Below are positions 51,401 through 64,000 of a DNA stretch of 64,000 nucleotides, piece after piece. The DNA is taken from positions 124,001-188,000 of the forward strand of contig JAQGBZ010000043.1 of NCBI GenBank assembly GCA_034687125.1, written 5' to 3'. Position numbers and translations under genes: made by a program. How positions within the stretch are numbered: position 1 is the first letter of the stretch; each line of letters opens with the position of its first letter. The notes under the pieces were generated by a model. The model was given only the letters and a program-made list of their open reading frames with translations. It ran no database searches and had not been told where the DNA came from. The stretch is from Neelides folsomi (taxonomy: Eukaryota > Arthropoda > Collembola > Neelipleona > Neelidae).

Positions 51401-54400
51401 TCTTATTTCTTCCTCTTTAATTTTCCGCTTTCAACTGGCCGAGCATCACGAAAGGCTTTTTCATGGGAGATAAACCATTGAAATTCCACATTATGGTGTC
51501 AAATAGGCGATTAAGATCCGAATCTCATATTTAATTCTTCTGGCAAAATATCAATGCGGACGTATGGGTGGGCGGCGGTGTCTGAGACGGCGTTGAGCGG
51601 GGTCAGGCAACAAAGCTGGGAGTGAATCGTCGGTCGAAGTCAGTCAATAGGAAAATAGTAAATGGGCGGAAGGCTAGTCGAGGGAGTGAGGCAGATGTGT
51701 GGGAGTAGCAGACTCGAGGGAGTAAGCTCTCTATATAACCTCTGGGATCGAAGCAAACGCTGAGGAAGCCGATAGAATTTCCATGGAAACTTTTCCGAGT
51801 TGGCTTTTGGCCCTATAATTTGCTTGGGCGGAGACCCAGTTCGTTCTTCTAGTTGAGTTTTGGGAGACATCATTGTGTGATGTACAATGTCTGATGATTT
51901 CTCTCTCTTATGTATTACATGTAATTCTATTCGCTCCCTCTCCTCTCCCGACCGATGAGTTCTGGGCACGATGGACGCCCTCCGTCTCATCAATAGAGAG
52001 AGAGAAGAACCATGCGAAATTACACAGTAGAACTGCATACACCGGCCGACTCTTCGCCCGTCCTCTCTCATTTAATCCTCCCCATCTTCTTCGTTCTTCA
52101 CGTCCTCCTAATATGAAATTCATTTCTGAGGGTTTCTAGACGAGACGAATGGGCGACCTTCCTCCCATCCCGAATAATCAAGTTTGATTGAGAAAGCTCA
52201 TCCCACCTTTATATTTCAAAACTTGGTTCTAGGTATGTGACGTTAAGCAACTGAAAAGTTGAAATGAACTATCTGTATCCCCCTTCACTTTCTAAGCATA
52301 AATGTAATAACCCTAATTACGATAACAAATTCAGATCTATTGGTATAATTACAATTACTCATATAATACTTTTTTACATACCATATAAATATAATATGTA
52401 TAACATTTATTTATTATACCAAAATACCAACAAAGGTATTTTTAGATGTAAACAATCTTTGTGCTTTTTTAAAAACTGGAAGTTCAAAGTCAAATTCGTA
52501 AAGGAATGAAATTGAATTTTATATTCAATGGGAGCGACTCACTCCCATCTTCAAAATTGAATAGTGTTTTTTTCTTAAATAAAGAAATATATTAAAAATG
52601 GCGCATATAGAAATCATCCTTTCCTTTACATACTGTACACTGTACATACATATTATTGGAAAAATAAGTAAATTTTGAATATCAGGAGAATGCAAATGGC
52701 AGAGTTGAAGGAAAGAGGAGTCGTAGGGGAGTCTTTAACCAGAAACCAGAGTATCTTGTTTTCTTTTTACCCATCTAACTACTTAGGTTCACTTCTCTTG
52801 GTAGTAGCAGTAATTACATATTTGCTCCGCATACATCAATTTCTCAGAGGTTGATGAATAATAAAGAAACAGAAGTTGTCTACAAAATCCCTAAAGATTT
52901 ATCCTAGCAAATCATTCGAGTCAAATTCACTACAATTTCCTTTTATCATTTGCAACTTATTTTGCATAAACAACTCACTCGAATTTAGATTTACTGTCAA
53001 TACTCTCTAATTTCATATATTTTGAAAATCCATAGCATAAACAACATGAAATTTACATCATTAATTCAGAACCACATTTGCATATGTACGATATATTTTG
53101 TATCTTAAATAGCTATACACACTGTTGTAATATTGCTAAGATTATTTTCTGGCCAATATTTTGATTTAATATGTCAATATGTCAAATAAACATAAATAAT
53201 ATTCACATACCGTACATGTAAAAAGTTTAACTGTAATACATATTTATGCATATTATATAGAATACAATATGTACCGTAGGAACATACTTAATATGTAAAT
53301 AGTACCATGGTATATGTGTGTTATATAGTTTATGAAGGTAGGTATACCATATATCAGTACTACAAATTCAAAACTACAAAACATCGTATTAATTGCAACA
53401 ACGTGCCCCATTGGATACATTTTATTATTTAACTTAATTTGAATAAATTAACTTTTTTACAAAAGTACATACAACTGATAAATCAATTAGAATAAAGAAT
53501 ATTTATATATTTAACACAATAATAAACATACATACCTAGTTTTGTTCGAATAATTTGTAAAATCAATTTTAAATATAGAATTATAGGGATGTGTTTTACG
53601 AATCCGATGATTAAGGTTTCATTATGTAACTGATATTAATCCATTATAGGGATATTTCAGATCTATGAGAAAATTGACAATGACGTACTTTTAACCAAAG
53701 GAGGGCCAATGAAATAAAAGTAAGTATAAGTATTATCCATGCGAAGGAGTCTCTGCACGTTTCCATTTACAATGTTCTAATGAAGGACCCGATGCCAGCA
53801 CGCGTCTTTGAGGGGTTAATCTTTTAAGGGCTCCTAATGCTTTGATCCCGAGGAGAATAAATAATGCAGAGTTGAGTGCTGTTGACAATTCTCGAATACA
53901 ACAGTTGTTCATTGAGAAAGGACAAACGGAGGCTGAGGGAGCAGACGGAAGGGAGAACTCCAGGTGAACAGACTCTTCTCATTTGATAGGGGATGAAGGT
54001 AGGCGTGATCGAAACCCTTTGGCACGTGGGTGTCACAATGGGACTCTTGCATTACCTTTTCATTGACCCCCCTCATGAAATTTGAGTCTGCATTTCCGGT
54101 CTCTTCTGCTTCCTATCTTAAATATGAAAAAGATTTTGCCGCTTTAAAAGAATTCCTTAAACTAACATGTAAAGCATGTAAGTTTTAAATCATTTTACAT
54201 AAATATAAAAAGTGAAATAATGCATGAAATACTTTTAATTTACTTTTAATTTTATAATCTCATTTAAGCCAGAATGAGGTTTATGTCATAAAATAATAAT
54301 GGTATTAAACTAGTTAAAGAGATGATATTGTAACATGGATTCTATCCGCATCATTATTAGTTATCTTCTTAAGTTTCTTTATTGGAGATGCGTTTAGAAC

Positions 54401-56990
54401 TTTTGGACATTTTATTACTTGCTTTATTACATTTGGAATTCCGGCGGTGAAGTTTGTATTTCGGCCTCTTTTGAAGGGAGTAAAGGCGTCTTCAACATTT
54501 TTATAACTTGGGAGAAAAAAACTATTGAATATACAAAAAATAGAAGAGGCATTTGAGTCTGAAGATGAATTGAAACATTGAGATGTATGGGAATAAAGGG
54601 ATTTGTAAAAACAAGTGTGTTTACTGTCAAATGAAAATTTTATTGGTTAAACATTGCAACTCTCAATTGCATTATTTTTTATATGTAATTCTAATGAATT
54701 CTTGTAAGCAAAATTATATAATAAAATAAAAAATAAATTTAAATATCGTACAAAATAAACTTAATAATATTTCAAATGTTTTTTGTCTTTTAAATTCTCT
54801 AGCTCTTATAAATCTTGTTGTGTGGATGAAAATTTTTTAATGGAATAGAAATAAAAATAGTGTAAAATTGAATCTTTAGAGGGGGACGAGGGGAAAGCAA
54901 AGATAAAGGGAATCATTCATCTATGGAGATTGGAAAATAGGGTCTCAATTTGATCCCGCTGGGTCATTCTTCCATCATTAGAGTGCATGAGAGCTCAATT
55001 GAAGGACAAAACGAGAGAGAAATTTGTTTCGCCATGTCCGTATGGGATCATTTGCTTAACGTGTATGCTCGTCTTCTCTGCCCCGAGTGAGTTGTCGGCA
55101 TGAGACTTCTTTGGTGATTGTCTGTTTATTTATGCCCACTTGGGCAAGAAGAGGTTGAGAGTTAGAAGGGAAGTTCATCTCTTCACAGACCCATATCACA
55201 AGATCCGAATGAGAAAGGGATAATTTACGGTATTGTCGTGGAAACTTTTGAAATTCTAGCTCTTAAGTCTCAATCCCCCTATGATTACAAGACCTCTTTC
55301 CGTATCATTATCTAAAATCGTGTCCGTCCGAGCTTTGCTCATTTTCCCTATCCCGACTAATGTCATGTTCAACTCCCACATTCTGCATTTACATATCCAA
55401 AAACCTTATTTTCTCTTTTCTACACAGTTACATACTCACATAGGTACCATATAACTTTGTACTTTTACATATCTGTACATACTACAGTATATAACAGTAT
55501 ATTATATATAATAAATATAAGTATATGAATATTCCTAATTTGGAAGAGTATTCTACTTCATTAAAAATGCCCGGGTTGGAAGTCTAAAAGTCAAAAATAT
55601 ATAAATATTTAAAATCTTGAATGAATTTTAATTGATAGATTCACACTAACCATTTAGGAAACTTCTTCCAATTAAACAGAAAGGAAATTATTAACATTAA
55701 AATGGCAGCAATTACAATTAAATTGGTAAATTGAATGTAAAGTAAACTGGTGCTAACAAGGTGAAAACGACTCTTAATAGGTATTCATTAAAATAGAAAT
55801 TAAAAGTTGAACATTTATTTCCCTCCATTCGTTTATTGAGTAATTGCATCCCTTAGCCCTAATATTGTTATTTGGATTTGAAATGGAATACGAACCCAAT
55901 CATTATCCACATGCTTAATGCATCTCTTAAACCCACAATTTACCCGCGTCCAGAATTCATAATAAACATTGTGACAAGAACTTATGAACTCATATTTATT
56001 CTGACAGCATATTAAATCCTACATTCAAACATTGACTGTACTTGTATGTATAATATCTGTAAATGAATATGCTAGTTAAAGGAACAACAATAACCAAATT
56101 TCATTAATTTCTAAAGAAAGCATCCAAAGAACCCGTGAGGATAAGAATAAGTTATTATGAAGTCCATAGAGCTAATAAAAAATTCCATGCTGAGACATCA
56201 TTATATCGGCATTAATTTAAGATATACTTTCTTCAACAGAATTTTGCAACTTGTTAAAGAACCCCCTCCGTTTCTCCTTTTGCCCTTTCTTTGCGAAATC
56301 ATAATTTCCAACCGCTGTGAAATTATAGCTTTCTTTGAGTCACTTCGTGCTGTAGCAAGTAATGTTTAAAAAGGGTGAATCTGATGGTCTCTCGACTCAC
56401 GACGGCCACATACGTAGATAAATTGATATTTTGTCAACTTTGTAAGAACATCACAAGTATATTTTTGGACCAAATGCAATCTTATGAGATAAGGAGAATG
56501 GACGCTTGCTGCTCCCTACAATTCTCCTCACGATGTCTATGTAGGATGACCACGATGATAACATAGATTTTCTTTTTAAGCTCCGTTTTGTCTTCATCAC
56601 GACACTAGAAAAATATTGTCATTCATGTTCGTGAAAATTTTAGCAGTCAACCAAGTATGGATAATAATCACTCACTATACTTGATTCACTTCAGAATACT
56701 TTTTAAATGATTTCGGCAAACCCTCATAATTTCATAATATTGTACAATTATTAAAAAAAATTTTGTGTATGAAATACAACCCAAGGCATATTATACATAT
56801 TTTAAATGCCGTATTTAAAATGTGATAAGTGATAACTCTTTGATAAGTTTTATCCTAAAATGGGTAATTATAAACGAACATTGCATTACAATCGTAATGC
56901 ATCAAAATTCAATGTTTATTATGTAACAAATACAAATACTATTTGAATGTTTTGACAATGTGTCCTTATACAAATATAATTTGGATCAAT

Positions 56991-57020
56991 GTTGCTGTGC
57001 ATTGCTGTACATTGCTGTGC
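56991..57020 (+). repeat. Tandem repeat, 3 x 10 bp
   Basis: GTTGCTGTGC, ATTGCTGTAC, ATTGCTGTGC in direct succession, touching the hairpin at 57021. Confidence 0.85.
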
Positions 57021-57066
57021 AAAAACTACATTTATGTATTTTATAAACTACATAAATGTAGTTTTT
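57021..57066. repeat. Perfect inverted repeat, 18-bp arms, 10-nt loop
   Basis: Arms AAAAACTACATTTATGTA and TACATAAATGTAGTTTTT are exact reverse complements around TTTTATAAAC. Too short for a typical miRNA precursor or MITE, but long for chance. Confidence 0.85.
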
Positions 57067-59154
57067 ACTAATCAATACAAAATAGTTACCGACTTTGTTA
57101 TTATTCTGAATAAAAGGATAAAATTTTAAAATGTTCATTTCAAAGGTTCATGTTGCGTTGAATTGAAAGTTGAAAATTCGGAGTAGGAAAGGGTTAAATA
57201 AAAATATAGGAGCTCCAATAGTAAAATTTGTAGTTGAAAATGCCTAAAACGAAGGAACTCGATAAGAATTATGGGAATAAGAGTGACTTTTGCTAAACAT
57301 GTAAAAGCGTAATTAAAGAGTATTTTTTTCCTCCCCTGCAACTCCTTTCTCCCGTTGAGTCTGATAATAAATCGTGGCAAGCGGATTATTTATAAGGTGG
57401 CTACTACACCATGAGGATAAGACAAATGGTGTTATTAAAAAGGGAGGATGTGGGATCGAATAATTCGGGAGTGGTTGACTCCTGGAAAGAGAATGTGTGG
57501 TGTCAAGGCTGGAGGGGGAGAGTTGTCATCTCGGTTGCCGCCACGGCGGCTTCTGCCATTCCCCAACTTTATTATTACTTCCATGGAGGGAAAATCTAGA
57601 ATTAAGATGATGAATGTCGTATTCTTCCTTCCTCCCATGGCTTCCACTCACTACTTATGTCCAAGTAGCTGGCGGAGTTTGGTGAACGAGTGGTGCTCGG
57701 AACAGTTACTCTAATCATTACTTCACCGGGAGATAAATCAAAACAGCAGGGCCCATAAAATCCTTATCAGATCTCCCCCCATTGCATGTGATATTTTTCA
57801 TATTCGTGTTCCAATTATTTGCTCCGGCCGCCGAGTTGGATCGGAGCTCCGCAAAGAGTTGACTCCCATCTCACTCCCTTCTCGAACCAAGACGAACAAT
57901 AACTCCCACTTTTACAATGAGGGTCTACGAATCGACATGCCGCCGGAGGAAGACAGACAAACCCGGCGGAGCCAGGCTGCGAGACCTTTCCAGAGCTCTC
58001 TCCGCCCCTCGGAGGTCACGATAAAAAATAGGATCACAATCCACCGTATCTTCCCCAAATTCATCCCTTTTATTGTTATTGCAGTCTATTAAGCCACTCT
58101 CTCCTTTTCACGGGACTTCACCTCTTTCTTCTCATTAGGGAGAGATTCGAGAGTTTATTTATTGATACGAGACTTACACTTTATATGGTTCATTTTTTCC
58201 TCTCATAATCATAATAATTCAATTGGAGCTGGGGAGAGAAAATAGAAACAAATGTGGATCTTAAACCCATTATCTAATACAGGGATTTAGAACGGAATTA
58301 GCCTGTAATTTACCTAAAATTGCGTCGTAAATGTAGATAAATGAAATGCAGCCGACAAGACCATTCATCATAAAATCTCTTTCAACTTACAAATGCCTAT
58401 TGTATTGTTTCTTCAATAAAGTTTTGAGAATGTAACTGGTACAATTATCATAAAATATTTTATTATAAATTCATAAACCACTATTTTACCAAAATCATTT
58501 TACGACATTGTGTATATTTATTATATTTAAAAGATTAACCTGTTAATTAATCTTTATTTTATTGTAATAACTATTAGTTAAATTGAAATTTCTATTAATT
58601 ACATAATACAATTGGTATATACTGAACAAAACCCTAATTTTGGAGATTTAATTTGCTACATAAATTGCATGAGTGTGTAATTAGGACGGAGAGACAAATG
58701 AAATGGAACTGTTAATTCCAACTGCGGCGGACTGTGAACATACACTAAATAATATACAATAAGAGAGTAAGATCCTCTAAATGAGTTCCTTTGCTCGGGA
58801 CGGTCGAGACCTGAGAATGATGAGGAAGAATTGAGTGGTTCGTTAGGCTGGAGAGAATAGGTCAATTAATCAGGATGTGGCGGTGAAGTGAGTAATGTGG
58901 GAGATCCGAAATAGTCATGTAGACAGGCAGGGGTCGAGTTGCTCCTTAAATTGCTCATTGCACAGTAGCAGGAAGCCTTCACATAAGATCTCCTTCCTAA
59001 TGAGTTTGGATATACACGTTAGATGGTCTTATGTAATTAACATTGGCGAAATATGCAGAAAAAGTTGGAGTCGATGCCTTGGAGGTAGACGGCGCCATTC
59101 ATTTGACCGTGCGGCTCGTAATTTCAGGTTCAATATAAAAATTGCTGGGTTGTA

Positions 59155-59460
59155 ATTGTTAGGTCTGGCCTCTGAGCTGCGTAGACCGGTGGATCTCGAC
59201 TCCATCTCCCCGATTCCTCCCTCACCCGTAATTACGGTCCGGGACCACGGCCCTTGAAGGGCTCGGAGCGACCGCCGGCTCGCCTTCCCATCACTCTTCC
59301 CTTTACCTTAGATAGTAGGTCCTTTCCATCGGGCTCAAGGGGCCGATGAATAAATCCGCCGCGGATTCCCCCTCTATTTACCTTGTTCGCCAGAAGCAGA
59401 AGGAGATCAAACTGATCATTAGCCACAACGGACTAGAAACCTCTCCAGACTCCAAAAATG
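59155..59460. promoter_or_regulatory. GC-rich block with symmetric homeodomain-type sites
   Basis: This is the most GC-rich non-coding block downstream of Dll. It holds the 12-bp palindrome CCGTAATTACGG (59226-59237, TAATTA core) and the inverted pair AATCCG/CGGATT (59353-59367), which resembles a paired K50-homeodomain-type site. Candidate enhancer or promoter-like island; function inferred. Confidence 0.4.
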
Positions 59461-61117
59461 ATCCTTTGACTCCGCCTTGAGCCATTGCGTCCCTTCTCAA
59501 GGAGGAAATAATACATTTCATTTAACACTCCAAGAGAAATATAAAAACCGCAGCTCCGCACCCTTCATTCCATTAATTAGGAAAAGCTTCAACGGCATGG
59601 ATACTTATTTCTCAATTTATCAGCGCCTCTCTTTCTAATGTGTTCTTCTCCATTATGACCTGACACCATTCTTCACCATTCTTTTCAATGATCTTTAGCT
59701 ACCTCACATTCAAACCCTCACTTTGCCCTCAAATTTTCCAAGTCAATTTTTCAACAATGGCTTTAAAGACAAAGGCAAAACTCTTGTGGGAATAATTTGC
59801 TTATAAGCATTATCTTGAATAAAGAAGTTAAAAATGAATCAGAGAAATCTCTTTCAGATATATCTCGGAACTTTGGCTGGGAAATTGAGAGATGAAGAAG
59901 GAAAAAATGATAAAGTGGGCTTTCATTTGGTGTGTGGCTAAAGATGTCTTTCCTCCTTCTTTTCCTTATGACATCTTAACTCTCTAAAAAGTTCCTTTGA
60001 CATCAAAATAAGCACTTTGAGTCAGGCGAGGGTTTTAAAAGTGATCGGATGGCGCACTTGTTAAAAAGATAAGCCTTTTGCAGAGCCACCACCTCGCACA
60101 TCCTTCAAACCTCTTTTTTGCCAAGAATATGCGTATATGTACATTATACAAATAAGCAACCAAATAAAGTAAGGGCAATGTTTTCAACCCATTCATATTT
60201 ACACAAAGAACCTTTTGTGCCATCTCCTCAAATCAACTGTAAACCTTTCATAGTTTCATATCTTTGCCCGCTTCCCAACTCAATAATATCCAATCTTGTT
60301 TACGACAACAATGGAAATAAGTTTTTCATGGGAAAGAGGGCCGCTCTAAGGGAAATCCCTTTAACCAAATAACCAAACCATCACCGCCTACAATATACAT
60401 AGCAAAAATGAAGCAGAAACGAAGGAGAAATAAAAAGCACGGATGGAACTTCTTATTCTTGAGGATGTGAACTTCTTCGTATTTGTGAAATGTATGGGCT
60501 CTTGTCTCACAAGTTAATTTAACTTTAATAAAGAGCTTGGCGTAGGCCATGAGAACGAGATAGGAAAATTCTTATATGGAACCACTTAATTCTCACTGCA
60601 AATTCCTTTCAAATTCTCATTGTTTAAGATGACTAGAATTATTCTTGGAAACTTTTGCCTATTAGGTTGGAGACATGTAATTATGTATCGGTGGTGGCTC
60701 CTAATGAATCGGTATTTCTTTTCCGGTTGACAAAAAGATGTTTTCAGTTTGCACATTCATTTCGGCAAACCTACCATATGTATTTTACACATGCAGAATA
60801 ATGAGTTGTTGAAAAGACGGTCTGTGGAGGCTCAGTGCACCAATAAAATGAATTTGTCAATGAGTCAAAGCGTGAAATGGACAATTTCATGGGTGATTCT
60901 GGGGAGTGAGTCAGCGAAAGTTGATTTTTCGGACGGCCTCCATCCATTAGTGGCTGAGTATAAAGGGAATGTTCGGGAGCGGCGAGACTTGAAGGGTGTA
61001 TATGATATCTGCAAAAGTTGTGATACTATTCCTTTGGTCATATCGTCACCAGTCACCATTTGCTGGAGCTATGGTAGTTCTGTCCGAACCAGAGACGTCA
61101 AGATACTCATTGCATAC

Positions 61118-61136
61118 ATGAATGAATGAATGAATG
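61118..61136 (+). repeat. (AATG)n microsatellite
   Basis: About 4.7 copies in the downstream desert. Confidence 0.85.
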
Positions 61137-64000
61137 GAATGGCGTGAGAAGGCGCCAGAAATTGTGTCTCCACCAAATTATAGACTTGCGAGGAGTCGGT
61201 GCGTGCTTCGAATGAATGTGCCTCTGAAAAAACCTATCCTCACGGCAAAAGGAGGTGGAAATATTTGAGAGCGTCTTTCTTTAAAAGTCTAAAATAAAAG
61301 TTACAACCCCATCACGGACTCCCTCATCTTCTCTTCAACTCAAAAGATCTAGTAATATGCAAAGAACAAGCTATATGGGATAGAACAAGAAACTCATTCC
61401 AAAAAGTTTTTCTTTAAACTTCCTTCTACTACATACATTCACATTCATAAAATATTTTAAACTTCGGGTGTTTGAGCATTTATGTAAATTCAAAGAGATG
61501 AACAAATTTTTATATGGACGTTTACATCTAAATACTACCTTGTATGCCATATTTATAAATACATACATATTTACAGTATATATGATAAATACTATTAGTT
61601 ATATTATAAACTAGGATTTGCTAATTATGATTAAATATGAATCTTTATAAATTATAAAAAATTTATAAGAGTGGAAGAATCAGAGTAAAGGTTTGATAGT
61701 TTTTTAGTGAAAGGGAGAGGAAGGTTGGAGTGACAGTGTTTGGGTTTCCATGTAGCTTTTGTGGCGTTGAACAAGTTTAATGGTCGGTTGACAAAAGCAG
61801 TGACTTGAGGCTGTAAAGAAGGATGAAACCCAATGTGTATATCTGCAAGCGCTAGACTTAATAAAAAACGTGAGAACATTTATTTATAGGGATGACAAAG
61901 ATTTTCCTCAATGAAGATGATAAATGAAGACCACCTGTTGAGAGTGGCCGCTCCTCCTTTTGTCTCCCGTATTTTCCCTGCAGAATTTTCCCAGGTTTAA
62001 GGGACCGTCTCTCCATCCACTGCAACTTTAATCCTTTTCGGCCATTCCCGTTGAGAAAATACAAAAAAGATTGATACTGACTCTCACTCTGGCAATATTA
62101 CCATATAATGGAAGTGGGGTAAATATTACACGCGCCTTCTCAATAGGTATTTACAATTCGAGCGTAATGTTGAGGCAGGATTTGTGAGATTCTTCGGTTC
62201 ACTTGTTAAATTTCTCTTGTTCTCGCTCCCCCCATAACACACTTGATGATCTCAAGAGTAAAATTGTGTGATGTGTTGAAAAGCCGCCGCGTGTCAGACA
62301 TCATCATTTTACTGCCTATTGTGTCAAACCCTTCTACTGGAAGATCATTTGAGTTGAATCAATCGACCTGAATTTAATAACCATTCATTGAGAGAAAATG
62401 GAATCAATTAAGAGATTAATGTAACATTATTTATCAACTCATATAAATACATAATTACAATTATATAATAATCATATTAATTATTCATCAAATTAGGTAT
62501 AAATGCATATAATATTTATAAACGACAATGTCAAGTCTTGTATTTAAGAGTTACAGTTTACAGTACAGCTTATGGTATGTTAAATGTATGGCAATGGAAC
62601 TTTTGACATAATCTCCTCTTTTGGTGGTGCACCATAGTAAAAGTAATTTGGGTGAAAATTTTGGTGGTCAGATGGAGAGGCTGTGGATGGAATACAAAAT
62701 GTATGGAATACAAATAGAAATGTATGGTATTATAAAAAAGTATATGACATAAATATATATGTATAGTAAAATTGTATTCATTTATCAATAAATATTGATT
62801 CGCGAAACATTAATACAATTAGGTATATGACAAGGAAGAATGAATTGTTTTATTATATTATATCATTTATCGCAATTGCTATTTCATCCATCGTTGATTT
62901 CTTAATAGAGTAATTTGCGATAACAGTGCAAGTTGTAGATTTCTTGTTGTGGATGAAAACAAAGCAATTGGGCCCAATAAATATAGTTGGTTTGTTAATG
63001 GAGGTTTAATCGTTTGATGATGAGGAGTTTATAGGGACGGTTACAATGTTCTTATTTTACGTGGTATCAACTTAACTTAAAGATAGATAATTCTTGATGG
63101 TTTGCACTTACCTATTGAGTAAAATGTTAAGACCACAACCAAAAACCACACAAGTAACAACTAAATTGCTATTATGTGTAGATCTAGTAAATATTAGTGT
63201 ATCAGTAATTTAAAATATTACTAACCTTAACATATCAGTTTAGCATTTTTTACTTTATCAGTTTATGACATTGACACATGCATTCACTCAAATCTAATTT
63301 CAACAATTCAGAGTTGTTTCTATTTAATATACCATAGTGTGACAATGCTGATTCTTGATTAGATTTAACAATAAATATAGGATTAACTAATTAATTTATG
63401 AATAATTGGGCCATGAAAGATGCTAGCAAGATAATCCCTTATTAAATATAAAATATCCATATTTTATACAATAAGTATTTGTGTAGAAATCTGCCTTCAA
63501 TTAGTCATTGAACAAATCAAGTTTAAGTAAACTTAGTTTTAGAATGGAAACAGAAGCTTATGGTATGATGATTGGAAAAGCATGTTGAATGGATTATGCT
63601 TCATGTGTACAGGAGCCAGTGTCGAGTTAAAAGTGTGATGTTATATCGTAGCACGTAGCGAAGTACAAATATGTATGTAACGATGTACAGGTAGTAGTTG
63701 TGTATGTAGTGAAGACTCCACATGGATTTGATTTTCCTCCTCTCACACATTGGATTGATTTAAAAGGGCCTACTGAGAGTGTGACCCCCCATCGGTTCTC
63801 GGTCTGTTTGAAATCATCTATCCGTAGCTTTTAATGTGCCCTCGAGCTTCTCCTTGCCACTCTCACCAAATTTTGACATTTGAACAGCTTGGTTCACACA
63901 TAATCTTTTTCAATCTGATCCTTTGAGACTTCTGTTCTCTTTCATTCCTTCCAATGAAGGGAATAATACATTATGAATATGTAAGAACTGATCTTGAAAC

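Larger units (their letters stand above)
48426..64000. other. Gene desert downstream of Dll
   Basis: I find no supported coding, tRNA or rRNA gene. Balanced islands recur at about 49070-49770, 50040-50400, 51370-52240, 53720-54130, 54890-55440, 56230-56580, 57350-58130, 58660-59730, 60000-60600, 60880-61350, 61680-62390 and 63590-64000. The longest frames (51640-52071 minus, 60749-61129 plus) overlap frames on the other strand and show no domain. Confidence 0.55.

Noticed and set aside
51640-52139. Three overlapping open frames on both strands (143, 88 and 71 codons)
   Set aside because: Mutual overlap in a GC-richer island, no domain and no splice partner; no reason to prefer any.
60749-61129. 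126-codon frame in the downstream desert
   Set aside because: No domain, overlapped by a minus-strand frame, and composition typical of the non-coding islands.
1-64000. Transposons, retrovirus-like elements, CRISPR arrays, tRNA and rRNA genes
   Set aside because: I looked for transposase, reverse transcriptase and integrase motifs in the translated frames, terminal repeats, and tRNA-like GGTTCGA arms, and found nothing I can support.

Overview
This is a eukaryotic, AT-rich animal window, almost certainly arthropod. It carries intron-split genes with GT/AG junctions: two trypsin-like proteases with extracellular N-terminal regions, a leucine-rich repeat protein of the LRRC40 family, and the homeobox gene Distal-less (Dll). 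The homeodomain and the motif before it are arthropod Dll-like. A crustacean, perhaps a copepod, is my weak guess from base composition and the many TACATA/GTAC-rich tracts; nothing in the window proves it. I recognise no bacterial genes, CRISPR arrays, rRNA, tRNA or intact mobile elements.

Layout. (1) 1-9035: gene-free AT-rich DNA with a few more GC-balanced islands. (2) 9036-12108 (+): secreted trypsin-like protease A, 9 exons, 369 aa. (3) 13080-21849 (+): secreted clip-domain trypsin-like protease B, 10 exons, 730 aa from the start at 14811, plus a phase-compatible alternative signal-peptide exon at 13080-13360. A and B lie head to tail and share two intron positions in the catalytic domain. 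(4) 23487-26175 (-): LRRC40-like protein, 9 coding exons, 636 aa, convergent with protease B and preceded by a likely 5' UTR intron. (5) 26436-30466: gene-free upstream flank of Dll ending in a GC-rich block. (6) 30467-47468 (+): Dll, 4 coding exons, 238 aa from the first in-frame ATG, with a 13-kb intron splitting the homeodomain between positions 44 and 45. (7) 47469-64000: gene desert.

From about 26 kb to the end, the non-coding DNA is a mosaic. Several-hundred-base blocks of balanced composition, rich in GAGTC/CTCTC-like words, alternate with AT-rich DNA and TACATA/GTAC tracts. Around a limb-patterning gene this suggests an array of cis-regulatory modules, but that is inference without cross-species alignment. 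The best leads are: the alternative signal-peptide exons of protease B; a 21-base exon that encodes the catalytic-serine motif of protease A; the incomplete N-terminus and unusual short C-terminus of Dll; and perfect palindromes in the Dll intron and the downstream desert. I did not find an obviously new multi-gene system.

Coordinates of exons were worked out by hand from splice sites, reading phase and protein continuity; every exon set given here keeps one open frame from start to stop.
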